The notes under the pieces were generated by a model. The model was not told the DNA's origin and ran no database searches. It worked only from the letters and a program-made list of their open reading frames with translations. The translations under genes were made by a program, and so were the position numbers. From Tigriopus japonicus (Eukaryota > Arthropoda > Copepoda > Harpacticoida > Harpacticidae), in contig JAAGOF010000041.1 in the NCBI GenBank assembly GCA_010645155.1, forward strand, positions 602,097-666,096: DNA of 64,000 nt, read 5' to 3'. Of the stretch, positions 30,302-42,900 are shown piece by piece. How positions within the stretch are numbered: the stretch's first letter is position 1; each line of letters starts with the position of its first letter.

Positions 30302-30461
30302 TATAGAGGATTTTAAACCAAGCTCGAAAAATTCGCCAATAGATAGCGTGAAAGAGGGGGCCAATACTGAGTACTGAGCTCACAAGGCTTTTCTCTCTAC
30401 TTGCCCAACCTTCCCCGCCATCTATTGGCGAATTTTTTAGCTTGGTGTAAAATCCTCTATA
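30302..30461. mobile_element. hairpin MITE with TA ends (family also at 54895)
   Basis: Inverted ends TAGAGGATTTTAAACCAAGC and GCTTGGTGTAAAATCCTCTA, extending through AATTCGCCAATAGAT on both arms. Flanking TA dinucleotides would suit a Tc1/mariner-type derivative (inference). A diverged relative with the same AAGCTT-AAAAATTC-CCA layout is at about 54895-55065. Confidence 0.75.
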
Positions 30462-30469
30462 GACGATCC

Positions 30470-32170
30470 TCCAATAGATGTTTTGTTTCAACAAGTATTT
30501 AGAATTACCTCATCCATGGAAATGACCATAGGTTCTGACCCCTTCGTGGCAATGACGAAGTCTGAACCGCTATTTTTATTTCATTGCCATTTGCAATTTG
30601 GACTTGCCTTGCCTAAGATTAAAGTCCATGCCTAATTAAATATTCTACACTTTATATGCCGAATTTTATGCTAATCCGGCTCACGTAGGGTCTTATAAAA
30701 AGATTTTCCAACATTATTGTGTTGTTATCAAGTTTTTAAGGATCAATAACAATTTTCAATAGATTTTTCCTCTTTAGTACCTATGGCTCGAAAAAAGCTG
30801 TTGTTTTTTGGCCTAGAATAGCACTTTTTAGTCTTAAAGTTGCAATATTTTTTGCTAAAAGTTGCCATCAGCTCAACAATAGTTGCTGAAAAGGTTGCTT
30901 TTTTTTTCTGGCCTAACAAGCCACCTTTTGACATGATAATGTCAATTTGGCCAAGTACAGTATGGGTCTCATCTTGGGGCGAATGTTTTTAATCTTAAGT
31001 GTTTTTCTTTAACTTTTGGCTACTACAAGAACACAAGTTTACTTTGCAAAAAAAAACTAAATTAAAAGATCTATCAATTCTTTGAAAAATGCCTGTACAA
31101 GTGCGTGTAAAAAATATAATTTGAACAATTCTCCGCATGATTGAAGTGATCAAGACAAAAATGCCAAAAGTTTCTGTTTCTTGTGCACAATTGGTTAAGT
31201 TGCTTAATTTGACTGAAGTGGACATGAGTTGCAATGTTTGGGATAAGTTGCATTTTGCAACTTTGTCCAAGCCCTAGTAATCATTATCTTTTGGAAGAAA
31301 CAGTAAAACAAAAACTTGGGGGGAAAATGATGAAGTTGAGCTTCTAAGTAACATGAATTTGACGTTTATGAGTCGACTCCTCAAAGGTCGGTTCCGACTT
31401 TAGATCGATTCCTGGGTTTTTGGTTCCGACTCACGACGAGCCAACCTCAGAACCGATCCGATTCGATGCGGAGTCGGTTCATCGCCGATCCGGGCCCATC
31501 CCTAATACTTAAAAACATTTGATGCACTTTTGGCATTTAATGGTACTTGGTACCAAATACCAATGGAAGCCTTGTACCAGGAACTGTTGGTACAAATTTC
31601 AGTCAAAGTACCCAAGGATAACCTATTTAATAGTAGGGTCCCTGAAATACCTGAGCAGCCATTAAAGTGTGTCCGATATTTTTTAAAGAATCTTTTTGCA
31701 ATTTGTACCCTTTTTGCAAGGCCGTTTTGAAAAATCGGAGTTCTCTTTCGATTTATTTAAATTTTCAAAGCAAGCAACTTTGTAGAATTTTGCAATTTTG
31801 ACCAAAAAGGCCTCGTGGTTTAAAGTAACATCTGATTTCATGATAAAGCTTTTTTAATATTCTAAACTGAGAGCCACACTTAGAAAAAAAATCGCTTTAG
31901 GTCAATCAGATTCAATGTCGAAGTCTTCAGCCTATCCATTTAGAGCTCCAGGTATTCAAAATCAACGCCCAAACGATAAATTTGACATTCAGATATTCAG
32001 TTAAGTCAGTATCTGCATAGAAATGTGATTTGGTCAAAATGCTTTAGGAAAAAGCCTTTGATAATATTTTGCACCTCACTAAAATTAATTGACTTAACTG
32101 AATGAAAAACCAGTTTATTGGTTACGGAAGTAGTAATGCCTTAGTCCAAATGAAGTAAAATATTTCACGA
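30470..32170. other. repeat-rich spacer, no gene
   Basis: 30790-31280 is a transposon-like repeat ending TCCAAGCCCTAG, related to 27799-27960. 31380-31505 holds a second unrelated repeat, rich in GGTTCCGACT and GAACCGA words, ending GGGCCCATCCCTAATA, like a hAT terminal motif; only one end is seen. No gene is recognised. Confidence 0.45.
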
Positions 32171-32251
32171 TTTTTTTATTTAAAAAACATTTTGGAAATA
32201 ATGATTAGCTGCTCCGTTACGTTTCAATGTTGTAGTTGCAACCAGCATGTT

Positions 32252-32500
32252 TTAGTCGTCTTTTTTAGCCCTTCTGGATGGTTTTTGGCGCTTTTTGATC
32301 TCGACTTCTTGCTTCTCAATGGCTTTGGAGAGCTTATATGACAAAATGGCGGAAAGTGCGAAGAAAGGGGACAAAATTAGGAGCACATAAAAGATGAAGG
32401 TGTAAGGCTCTTGAGCTGCCCAGAGTAGAAATCCGTTGAGGTAACCTTCCCAAGTGCTTTTCAGCAACGCCAAAGGGTCATCATCCTCAATGGTTTCCAA
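32252..32500 (-). CDS. SMIM15: SMIM15-like small membrane protein, start unresolved
   Basis: The frame gives 82 residues with WEGYLNGFLLWAAQEPYTF, a single hydrophobic membrane segment (FYVLLILSPFFALSAILSY) and a basic tail (KKRQKPSRRAKKDD). This matches small integral membrane protein 15 (usually about 74 residues), whose animal homologues share WAAxxPY and the Lys-rich tail; its role is not established. The reading frame contains no ATG: it opens with TTG right after an in-frame TAA, behind an acceptor-like AATTTAATCAG. Removing one T there would create an ATG, so an indel, sequencing error, an undetected upstream exon or non-AUG start are all possible. An AATAAA lies downstream at about 32175-32180. 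Confidence 0.75.
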   Translation of the reverse strand: METIEDDDPLALLKSTWEGYLNGFLLWAAQEPYTFIFYVLLILSPFFALSAILSYKLSKAIEKQEVEIKKRQKPSRRAKKDD

Positions 32501-32509
32501 TTACTCCTG

Positions 32510-33390
32510 ATTAAATTGCTCATTAGTCATTTATTAGAGGGTACGAAAATTAGTTCTCCACGTTGGCCAAGATGAAAGCAAATCCAAGAGCCTGTGTTTT
32601 CTTAAGGCAAATACTTTGAAGTTATTCTTTTGAACGCAGCGCGAAAAAGATAAGAGTCGGCTTTTTATGAGTAAGGGACGGATAACGTTGACATGCCAAA
32701 ATTTCCAAAACTTAAACTGTCAAACGGTCAACTTAACTTGCCATTCTGAGAATTTTAGTAAAACTTGGTGGAACAATATCTCCTACGATTCTATATATTT
32801 TTTGAGTCGCTCTTTAAACTTTTTTTGAAATATGTTTAGGTTTGAGGTTAAGCTTTCGTTCTCAGTACCCTCTCCAATTCAAAAATATTTTGGATGCAAT
32901 CAAATGTGTTTCAGAGAGCAAAATAGTAAAAATGAATTTCTTGGGATACAGTTAAGATTGCAAACAAATAGTTAATGTACAGGTAAGTCGACTTCATGAC
33001 TTCTTTAGTACAAGAGGATGTGGTTTCAAAGTTCAATCTTTTTACTAAAAGGACAACTTTCAATGGAGTCAGTACCTTGCAATGCTCAGATATTTTAAAA
33101 CACTCTGATTTTCCCCATGTGGTGAACCAGTCCCATAATGTTCAAAATGCTTAGTCTGGGGAAACTTTGATTATACAGTAGAGGTTCTAAAAAATCCTCC
33201 CCTAAACATAACGAAATCTACCAAATTGATTACAACCATTGAGGATGTTGACCTGGCATCCGTGTTGAGTTTGCCCGCAGTAGGCTCGATGATGGGTGTG
33301 TCACTCATGATCACAGAATCTGGAACCAGAAGTTCAAGGTTGGGATCAATAAACAAGCCAAACAGCATTCTAGCACAAACAGCTACTCAG
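32510..33390. other. spacer between SMIM15-like gene and U2AF1
   Basis: No gene recognised; the first part is the likely 5' region of the SMIM15-like gene. Confidence 0.4.
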
Positions 33391-33391
33391 T

Positions 33392-33397
33392 TTTATT
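33392..33397 (-). terminator. polyadenylation signal of U2AF1
   Basis: Minus-strand AATAAA 90 bp past the U2AF1 stop codon. Confidence 0.6.
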
Positions 33398-33486
33398 TTT
33401 CCATTTTTGAGATTGGACATCATTCACACACGACAGGTTTGCACATACACACACATTCTTGGCGCCCAAGCTGACCAGCGCCCACC

Positions 33487-36400
33487 TCAATAGCGTCCTG
33501 AGCGATCTCGGTCGCCTCCTCCTCCTCCTCGGCGCCCTCCACCACCTCCGCGCTCCCTTGAACGCGAGCGGCGCCCTCCGCGCTCTCGACTGCGACTCCT
33601 AGCGTGCCTAGGCTTGCCGCCGCCAGGTCGGTTGCGACCATACAAATCTCTGCGCAGCTCACGCGAAATGGGCTTCAAGTGCATGAAGTTGCAGAAGCCC
33701 GAGCGCACGCACTCTCCCATTTCGTACTGACGACAACAGGCTTCCCTGAAGTCAGTGACCGGACTGAGCTCAGCGTAGATAGGTCGCCCTCCAAACCAAC
33801 GGTTGTTGAGATCCTGAACGGCCTGAGCTGCCATATCTTCGGTTCTGAACTTGATGTAGACGTTGCCAACGAGATGATCGCCCAAGTTGTCGCACACGTT
33901 CATTTCCTCGACTTCTCCATATTTATCCTCGGCTTCGACGAATACATCTTCGAAGAAGTTGTCGTAATGCTCCTGTGAAACAGAATTGATTTTCAGATTA
34001 GGACCAGCTTCTTTTGTGTCCAACCTCAATTGCTTTTTATTAAAATTAATTTCTTGACTTAACAAGAGAGTTCTTTAAAGGCAACACACAAAGTTGAAAA
34101 TATGTGTATTCTCTAACAATTGCCATGAAAAACTAATTGCGTTGAAATTTTGAATGCAAGCAATTTAGAGTAAACATTGCTTCAGCAAACTACTAGCTTA
34201 ACAACTAAACTTCAGCAAGTATTCAACCTAGAATTGACAGATATTGATTATTTTACGAGCAAAATTGCGTTTTCCGTAGCTCATGCATTTGTTGGTTGAC
34301 AAAATTCACCAGCGACACACTCTTGACTTAAAATTTATCACCCTTGGGATTCTTTCAAATGGAAAAAGCTATTCATCAGAATTGCTATCTTTGCAGTGTA
34401 ATAAAAGTTAATAAGAATGTTTTTCCAATATTTTAGACTTGATGACGAAACTTTTAGGTTATATTCGTTTGTTGAAAAGTGCCAAATGCTCATTTTCTCA
34501 ATAAAGCTTTTCTCAATTGAATCTCTGTTTTTCATTTAAAAATGCACAAGGCGCTTTTTGTTGAGGAAAGATGTGCAAAGCAAGTGTATCATGTAAAGTT
34601 CTTGAGATTGTAGATACTAATAAGAGTATGATTACAGAATCATCGCAACAGTTCATATTGTAGCATGCTCATACCAAAGAAATCAAATCTTAGGGGTTTG
34701 AAAATGTATCGGGATATGGAACAATCCATTTATTCTTTCATCGATATATACTATTGCAATCAGGCGTTAAAGTACTCTGTTTTAAAGAATTATTCTTAAC
34801 TCCTCAAAGTACACAATCAAACCGAATGTTGAATTTCAGGATCATTCTAGTTACAAGGAGTTGTCCGAACATTTAAAAAAGCTTCAAATTGAAAAAAAAA
34901 ACTTTCGTTTCCTCCCCCGAACGAAAAAAGTTCGAAATCTTCTTGCAATTTTAAACAAATTAAATTCTTGCAAAAGATTTAAAAGCAATTATTTTCTTTA
35001 CTCTTTCATTTAATTTTGAAACGATTATATTTGTATAATCTCACAATACCGACCACAAAATTATGTTTTTGCGGGCAATAACTAATGCCTCGTCCAAAAT
35101 ACATTTGTAGCCCCTTTTTTACCGCCTTCAGCATGTAACCTGCTCAATCCTCATTTGTCCTCAAATGAACATATTATGGCAATGACAATCAAAAAGAAGG
35201 CAATTTATCGTTTGAGTGGCATATTCAAAGCTAATTTCACGCTACCTGAGGTACGAAAATGTTCCTGAGGCTTTTTGTTCTAACTCAATTTTTTCCAGAA
35301 ATTTCAATTCCGATTTTCAAGACTGCCTTGAAAACCGTAAAAACAATCTTTTAAACTTTGAAGAACTTTAATTTGCAATTCTCACAACTCCACCTATGAT
35401 TAGACCTACACATTTCATGCAAAAAGCAACACGGCCGTCCGAATCATCGAATAGACCAGATAGGTGAATGTGGATTTATTTTTTAAGGGAAGATGGTGTA
35501 GCGCAGTTGTCTAACGCGCGACCGAGCTAAACTCGGGTNNNNNNNNNNNNNNNNNNNNNNNNNNNNNNNNNNNNNNNNNNNNNNNNNNNNNNNNNNNNNN
35601 NNNNNNNNNNNNNNNNNNNNNNNNNNNNNNNCAGAATGGGCCCCATGACTCCAATACAATTTTTGTATAAATCCTGTATAAAATATATTTCCAATGAGAA
35701 AAATTCTCGCAATAAACATTATTATTTTACTATCGGAGAAGTATGGATGAATGGAAGGAGGGGGGTTATGCTCGGAAAGATAGAACAATAGGTGCAAAAC
35801 CCATGTTTGACAATCACTCCAAACGTTTAACGGAATGGAATTCAACACTCACACGTGAAGTAATAACATCGAACCAGTTCAACCCTCTCATTCCCTGTAA
35901 TCAGGAAATGTACAAAATAGTGTTTACTTTAAGTTAATCAGAGTTGAATTGGTTTTAAAGGAGTAAAAAATTAAACTACTAAAAAATTATCAACTGTTTT
36001 TTTCATACACTTAATTAACTGGTATTCGTTCAGACAACAGCAATTTTCCGCTTATATGTCAGTCTGATTTGACAAAAACAAAATGAACGGAACTATCGGT
36101 GAATGAAATGGTATTAATTGATTTTTTAACGGATAACTGGTTTTCCCGAAATACCAATCAATACACATTTATGTGAGGTTTTCAACTGGGATTGCCAATC
36201 TCTGCAAATTTGCTCTAACTGAACCTTTCCTAACCTAAATCTTTTTAACCCTATCCTAACCTGACTAAACGTAACCCAATATATAAATATTATTGCTCAA
36301 AGTTCCTATAAGACGTAAGCTCGTAAAGATTAAATTGTGGCTCAATCCGTAACAACAAAATCCATCATGATAAGGTTCATTTTCCGGTGCTCTTTCTTCA

Positions 36401-36635
36401 TTCCTACCTGCATCTCTTCATCGGAGACATTGGCCAAATGGGATCCATCGGCGGATTTGGCCGAATTCTGCGGATTAATGTACAGATTCTGGAGCACAAT
36501 GGTCTGGCTAAAAGTGGGCTTGTTGTGAATCCGAGAGCAACGATCGCCGTGACGACAAGCGCCTATCTTGAAGTAGAACGAGCAGTTCACTTTGTCCTTT
36601 TCCGTGCCGAAGATCGATGCCAAATATTCGGCCAT
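33487..36635 (-). CDS. U2AF1: splicing factor U2AF small subunit (U2AF35)
   Basis: Two exons, 36635-36408 (76 codons, donor GTAGGA) and 33972-33487 (acceptor TTTCACAG), phase 0, giving 237 residues against 240 in human. [20 protein letters not shown] begins the first CCCH zinc finger; the U2AF-homology RRM follows with [18 protein letters not shown] and [11 protein letters not shown]; the second zinc finger is [20 protein letters not shown]. The C-terminus is Arg/Ser- and Gly-rich. The protein binds the AG of 3' splice sites and pairs with U2AF65 in the nucleus. Near-perfect conservation in both fingers makes the identification safe. The 2.4-kb intron holds a SINE and the 93-N assembly gap, so that intron is incompletely known. 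Confidence 0.98.
35487..35728 (+). mobile_element. tRNA-derived SINE, copy 1 (interrupted by assembly gap)
   Basis: Starts GGGAAGATGGTGTAGCGCAG, continues AACGCGCGACCGAGCTAAAC, then 93 Ns, then CAGAATGGG...CCAATGAGA and a tail AATAAACATTATTATTTTA. Head and tail match the full copy at 38071. Plus-strand orientation, antisense to U2AF1. Confidence 0.85.
35539..35631. other. assembly gap (93 N)
   Basis: Run of N exactly within the body of a SINE copy, a typical place for a short-read assembly to break. Confidence 0.99.
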
Positions 36636-36639
36636 GATG

Positions 36640-38065
36640 CACCAGGATTAATTTAGGAGCACTTCCACGGAATAAACACGGGCAATACCAAACACAATCT
36701 TGGGAGGCAAAGAGAATGAGAGATCAGCGGTAATAGCAACAATGACAGGGTCGCCGTGCGATTGTGGAGGGAAAAGCGCAGAGAGAGAAGGAGGAGGAGG
36801 AAATGAATTGTAAACAAACCAGAGTTATCTGAATCCACAGATCTGTGTCTGAATCACTTTGACTACCGCTTGTCAAAGGACGGCTAAGTAGAGTCCTTAA
36901 AGCGCAACCAACAAAGTAATAAGCAGGGCCCGGAAATATATTTTTAAACATATAAAATATTTTTAAAATATTTATCCGTTTTTCCTCGATTTTTTTAATT
37001 TTTTTGTTTTTTTAAGGAAAAAATAAATAATTATCGAATATTTGAGTCAGAAAAAATATTGCAGGAAAAATTAAGGAAAATAAATGAACGACCAATGCTC
37101 AATAGGGCTGACCAAATAAGAACCCAAAATACAAAAACCTTTACAAAATGGCATCTGTCCTGAAATTTGACATTCGCAACCAAAATAACTGTCATACTCA
37201 AAAAAACTGCGCTATCTATAACGGCAAATTGAAAATTGTATTTTTGAATCAATTACATTATAGTATGCCTCCAAAAATGGTCAAATGCATCAAATTCACC
37301 AGAAACAAATTTGGAAAATCGGTGCACACAGACAAAAATACCAAGTAGTGGCCTTGTCAAAAAATATTTCTTAAATATCCGTTTTTTTGCAAATATTTTG
37401 GCCCTTTGAAGAAAATATATATTGGATATTTTGTCACTTTTTTGCAAATATTTTTCCGGGCCATAGAAATAAGTAATTTCTTTGTTCTCCTGTGTCCATT
37501 ACCATAGATATGTGCAGATGCAAGATCCTCGGTGTTTTGCCGGACGATAGCTGAAAAGTGGTTGTGTAGATCAGCCCAAATTTTTTGAGGAACATCAAGT
37601 TCAAGCAACACCCTGTCGTGTTTTCTTTCCAAGCAATAAGATCAGGTTTGTTGCATCTGAAAATATTGTTTTGAATTTGTTATACAGAATACATAAGAGT
37701 AGTGATGTGTTTCGAACCAGGAGATGCCAATGACGATGAATTCAGAAATCATTTGCATAATATACAGTGCTCAAGTTAGTGCTTCGATTTTTTTCGGGTT
37801 AAAGGCTCCTATTGGCTACATTTTTTTTCTCTTGCCCCTCCAGGTTTGTTTGGCTATTTTAAAGCTTCAAGTAAATCCACTTGTTCCTACAGTCAAGTTG
37901 ACGCTTCTTTCCCTGGCCTCTTTGACTATAACTTAACAATCAGCTGCTACTTAATGGACCTTTATCAAAAGGGTCTAGAATTCGAGAGTGTTTCTGAAAA
38001 CTAGGAGCAATGGTTGCCGGTAGAGCCCTTAATTGCAATTTTGGTACGAATGGAAACCGCTAAGT
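36640..38065. other. 5' flank of U2AF1 and repeat debris
   Basis: The first ~200 bp are the U2AF1 promoter region (purine-rich GGAGGAGGAGG near 36790). 36945-37450 is AT-rich with scattered AAATATTT words. 37704-37727 (TAGTGATGTGTTTCGAACCA) is an isolated terminal fragment of the TACTGATG MITE family. No other gene is recognised. Confidence 0.45.
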
Positions 38066-38070
38066 AATAA

Positions 38071-38302
38071 GGGGCGATGGTATGGCGCAGTTGGTTAACG
38101 CGCGACTGAGCTATGCTCAGGTTCATGGGTTTGATCCCAGGTGTCCCCCAACCCTCACCTCCCAATGGTCTAGTTGATATTCCGCCTTGAACGTTGCCTC
38201 CTAAGAACCCAGAATGGGCAGTATGGCTATGGATATAGATATTGTGTATAAACTGTATATATCCAATGAGATGTATTCTGGCAATAAACATTATTATTAT
38301 AA
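38071..38302 (+). mobile_element. tRNA-derived SINE, copy 2 (full)
   Basis: A box TGGCGCAGTTGG (38083-38094) and B box GGTTTGATCCC (38128-38138) with tRNA-like spacing, an anticodon-arm-like region GACTGAGCTATGCTCAGGTT, a tRNA-unrelated body and an ATT-repeat tail (AATAAACATTATTATTATA). Internal RNA polymerase III promoter is implied. Not a functional tRNA gene: it lacks a proper acceptor stem and continues into the SINE body. Confidence 0.9.
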
Positions 38303-38304
38303 AT

Positions 38305-39800
38305 TTCTTGCTCTTGAAGGTGTAAAAAACAGAGCTTCAGCTAAAAAGAAATGGTTGTTGTAGGTTTTGAAATCTGACCTGTGAATTTTACTGAATTTGA
38401 ATTGTTTTTGGTTCTTGATAAGTTAATGAAGTGAAGTAAAATCACCTCTCAAATTGAACAAATTTTGACCCTACTGAATCAAAACAAAGGGTGAAAATGA
38501 CAACAAAAAAAATCCTAATCATAACAAGGAAAATTGCATGATTTATTTTTACACGCTGATATTGTTGAAAATGGAACAAGTTTGTTCATCCTAAGTGAGC
38601 GTGTATTAAGTAGATGATAAACTGATATACATCCCGGCTTCTGGCCCAAAACTAGCTCTTCTTAAATTTCCCTCAAGAAACCAAGTGTAAAGAGTGCTTT
38701 TCTCTTGAAAAAAGGCGCAGAATATGGAGTCCCTGAACACCGCACAGAACTACGCCAAAACAAGCCGAGCGAGGAGGGGGACAGGCTACCCAATTAGGAA
38801 AAAGAAAGCTGGTCAGAAATGTGCTTTTTCACACCAATAAATTTATTGTGGTTGAATTTAAGAATATAACACAATTCATTGTTTCAACATCATATGATTA
38901 TATTCTGTAAATTTTTGTACCTCTTATAATGGTTCAATGAATTAAATGATGTAGACTTTGCCTAGAATTTATCCTACAACTATTGCTTTTCAATGACATC
39001 TTCACGCTTTTTACAAAGCAGTTACAAAATGATCCTGTGAAATCATGAGTTGTCTTTGGAGAGTAAAATCCTTCAACAAAAAATCAGTTAAAACTTAGTC
39101 ATTTTATCATCCCTCAAACATAGAATTTGTGGAATATTATTCTATTTTCAGAAATCATTACGTCTTTTAAACATAAGGACGACAATTAGGTTCAATTTGA
39201 ATTTATTGGAGTTACAATTGGAAAGAAGGAAAAGATTTCGAGGAAAAGAAAAACGTCTACATGTCTTGTAATTTGGCCATGAAATGCCGTATCAAGTCAA
39301 TGCAGGTAAATCATGTGGTCTTTTTCAACAAGCAGCACTGAATACTCCAACGTTGTTTAGGGTGACCAAAACTGTTTGCTAGGTAAACTAGGGGGCATAA
39401 TTTTCTCGGAAATACCCTGTTTTGACCAAAAAAGGAAGTGAATCAAACACATTTTGAAGATTCATGACAAAATCTAGCCATGAGCATGCGAAATTTTAAG
39501 CGTAATCATATTTTGAAAATAAAACTGCTTTCCTTTTTTCACACAACAACTTCACACTCTCCATCGTTGCCGTTGATTGTTCTGCAGGGAAACGCTCATT
39601 CACGCGAATCTAATCATCCTCCAAAAATGCTACTAAAACCCCTTTGAACATACTTAAACAGCAATAAACTTATTTCACTTGTATGAAATGTTCACATAAA
39701 ATGTTTAAGTAGTTTGTTCCGTCATCAAAATGTCATCTATTTGGCCTTAATCAAACCTTCAAAATCAGCTGCCGTTTCGTACTCTGTGATTCGTTGGGTC
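38305..39800. other. spacer upstream of SDF2, no gene
   Basis: AT-rich, nothing coding recognised; promoter-proximal elements of SDF2 lie at its right edge. Confidence 0.4.
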
Positions 39801-39805
39801 GTCGA

Positions 39806-39824
39806 CCAATGAGCGCTTTCCACG
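39806..39824 (+). promoter_or_regulatory. ER stress response element (ERSE) upstream of SDF2/SDF2L1
   Basis: CCAAT (39806-39810), nine bases, then CCACG (39820-39824): an exact match to the CCAAT-N9-CCACG element bound by NF-Y with ATF6/XBP1 in animals. It lies 129 bp before the SDF2 ATG. Vertebrate SDF2L1 is ER-stress inducible through such an element. Confidence 0.7.
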
Positions 39825-39952
39825 GTAAAAACATCATCATCAGCTCTCTCTCTCTCTCATTCCTATTATTATAGTTCAGTGCTCTCTCATCTTTCTGTTC
39901 CGTGAATGGAACTTTAGACCAAATATTCTACGGCACATCTCATCTCTTGACC

Positions 39953-42900
39953 ATGCGCTTAGTCTCCACTCTTTTGGCCTTGTGCCCTCTTTTGTCGGTT
40001 CAAGGAGCTCGAGGACCTCAACAGGTAATCAAATCACTTCGAAATCAGTTTTGGCTTTTCTTAACCGGAAAGAATTGCGTCCGAGTCCAAATCAAAACAC
40101 GCCATCTCAAAAGACAAAACACAAAACTATTTCAGCTTCCTATAGACTAACATATATCATTTTAAGAGCTTGTGAAGTCAGTCAAAACGGAGATTAATAC
40201 CTTAAAAATCCATGTAAAAGGGATGGGTTATATAGTAAAGAATGAGAAACAATCCCCACTGAAACGTGACAATGGAATTTCAGAGAGACAAGTTAGCTAA
40301 CAAAATGCTGATTCTTAAAAGAAAATGTTGCTCTGCTGGGAGGATGAAAGGGTTAAGGCTTTTGGCTACAGTGTGACAAGAAAGTCGTGACCCCATTCAA
40401 ATTTATAAATCCTTTGAGTCACTTTTTCTGAGTAGTTGGCATCCCAAAACAAAGTGAATCCTTTTTGCATTTGGAGTACTCCCTTACATTGGAACCCAAC
40501 ATTACTCAGAAATTAGTGCGTCACAGAACACATTTCTAATAATTTGACAATAAGGAGTAAAACAACACCTTCTTGGTAGCGCTCAAGGTGATCTTCAAAT
40601 GGTTGTCAGTGGTCATCTGCATTATTTCACCCTCCATCATATCCAAAACTCTTACACAAAGCTCTTCAGTGATCCTTAATACTATATCATGTCAAAAATG
40701 TTGATAAAAAAATGCTAAAAAAATTTGTGATTTTTTTTGGGTCAAGAATGAGCTATGACAAAAAAGCAAAGATATAATTTCATATTGACACATCATCTGT
40801 TTCACCTGATCACTGATAAACTTCAATCGAGAAAGAAACCCCCAATGTACAAATACTCTCTAAAAGAAAATGGCAACCCCAATGCTCATAAAAAGTTAAG
40901 CCCAAGTTTAAAAAATCACGAGAAAGTTTGATAATAAAAATCTTAAGCATTGAAAATGAAGAGGAGGAGATTCATAATTTTCAGTCTTGCCTCAAGTGTG
41001 TTAACTCTAGCACAAAAAATGTCGGAAACCTGATTCCAACGTTATTTCCATCGCAGATCTGAATGATCTAAAATTCAGTATATCCTCCCAGTTCCTAAAA
41101 CTGACGGAAGAGAATTTGCATACATTTTGTTGAAATGATGCCTTTGATGTGGGAATTTATCAAAAATAGTTTTGAAAGTGTGGGCAAATTTCAAACTTTT
41201 CACATTCTTCAATGTGGTTTATGTCATGCCTAATTTAAATTCCAAAAAACAAGAGACTGATTGAAAGTATACTAAGCAGGCCCTCAAATCACTGAATGTT
41301 TAAAAAGTGCTGCAAGACCTTCCTGGCAGAGTGTATTTTGTGCATGTACCCCTGAGTTATGATCAAGAACCACTCTTAAACTATCTATGTTTTTTATGAA
41401 GGTTACTTGTGGATCACTGGTGAAGCTTATCAATGTCCATCACAAGGTTCGTCTCCACAGTCATGATGTCAAATATGGGTCAGGTTCAGGACAACAGAGT
41501 GTGACTGGAACAGACCAAAAAGAGGATGTTAACTCTCATTGGGCCATTAAAGGTACAGTACACCTTGTGCTATACATATTATGTTTATAGTAGAAGAAAC
41601 ACTGAATGTCTCTGTATTGGGAGGCTAACGCAAGGAATTATACTTTCCAGTAGGAACACTACAATTACGTAGTTCGGCAAAAGAGACCTTGCTTATGTTG
41701 ACTGAATTTTCAACTTAACTGAACTTCAGAGTCAAACGTTATGCTCTCTTAAAGCTTAAAGTAAATCCTATCAACAAGGAATGAACTAGCCCTTTTTGGC
41801 TATTGTTTTACCGCAAATGGGCAAGCTCATGAATTCTATGCTCTCTTCAGTACAAAGCTTTCAGAAGGCATAGCTATTCAATTGGGCTAAAAATTGAAAT
41901 ACATTGTCCAATGAATGCAAGCTAGGTCTTGTTTGCAAAAGAACACAATCAATTTGATACTGGAAATCAAAATTAGCATCATTAGCCTCCCACTCCAGAA
42001 AATCAATGCTTCTTGGAAAGTTTTGAGCAACCTGTCCTTTTAGTTTTTAATCACTAAGCACCATAACTGGTTTTTTAAATTGCCCTTATCTTAGGACCCA
42101 CTGCCCGCAAGCAATGTAAACGAGGAGAGCCTGTGGAATGTGGACAGGAGATCCGTCTAGAACACTCGACCACCTCTCGCAACCTCCACTCTCACCATTT
42201 CTCATCACCCCTCTCCAATAATCAAGAGATCTCAGCTTTTGGCGATGAAGGTTGGTGCTGTGTTGCCATTTGTAGTTTGAAGTAGTGATGTGAAATCTGG
42301 GCTTGGGCAAGTTTTTTCACGGGAGGTTGCAAGTTAGGGTCGCCTAATGGAGATTTAGTGCTCTGCTATCCTGATGGGGCTGATACCAGCAATGTCTCAT
42401 ACAGTATGAGACCAGACCAATACAATGAAAGTCTCGTTGGTCTTAATTCCGACTTGAGACCAAGAGAGAAATGCGAAGTGTTGCCAAATGTGCTCAAATT
42501 GGGTTTTGCTTTTTTCTCTGGTGTTCGATCGGTTTCAGTTTGAAGGCACGAAATATCTAGATTTATTTTTCCGTTGTTTTAAACTTAAACAATATAAATT
42601 TCAAAGCAAGGAACATCTCGTCGCTTCCACAACTTGGCATAACATGTTGGCATCAGAGTTTTAAAGAAAAATACCTGAAGAACCGCTGAAAGTGTGACGT
42701 GAAATCTTTTTCATTAACACAAAAACTTATGTTACATCCTCCAAATTGTCGGAGAATATTTCATTTAACGATTGCTTATGTTATTATGATGCAACGCAAG
42801 ATTTTATTTAACTCGTTAGTGCACCGTTATTATTTGAAATTTCCATTTGCTAAAGCCCATCAACATTGAAATCAGGTGGCAAATCACGACATTATTCCCA

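Noticed and set aside
31530..31730. 66-codon plus-strand frame
   Set aside because: Built on repeated GGTACC/GGTAC words with no protein similarity.
33604..33978. 124-codon plus-strand frame
   Set aside because: Antisense to U2AF1 exon 2.
38071..38150. Possible tRNA gene
   Set aside because: A and B boxes are present but no acceptor stem pairs, and a SINE body and ATT tail follow; a second copy at 35487 confirms a repeat.
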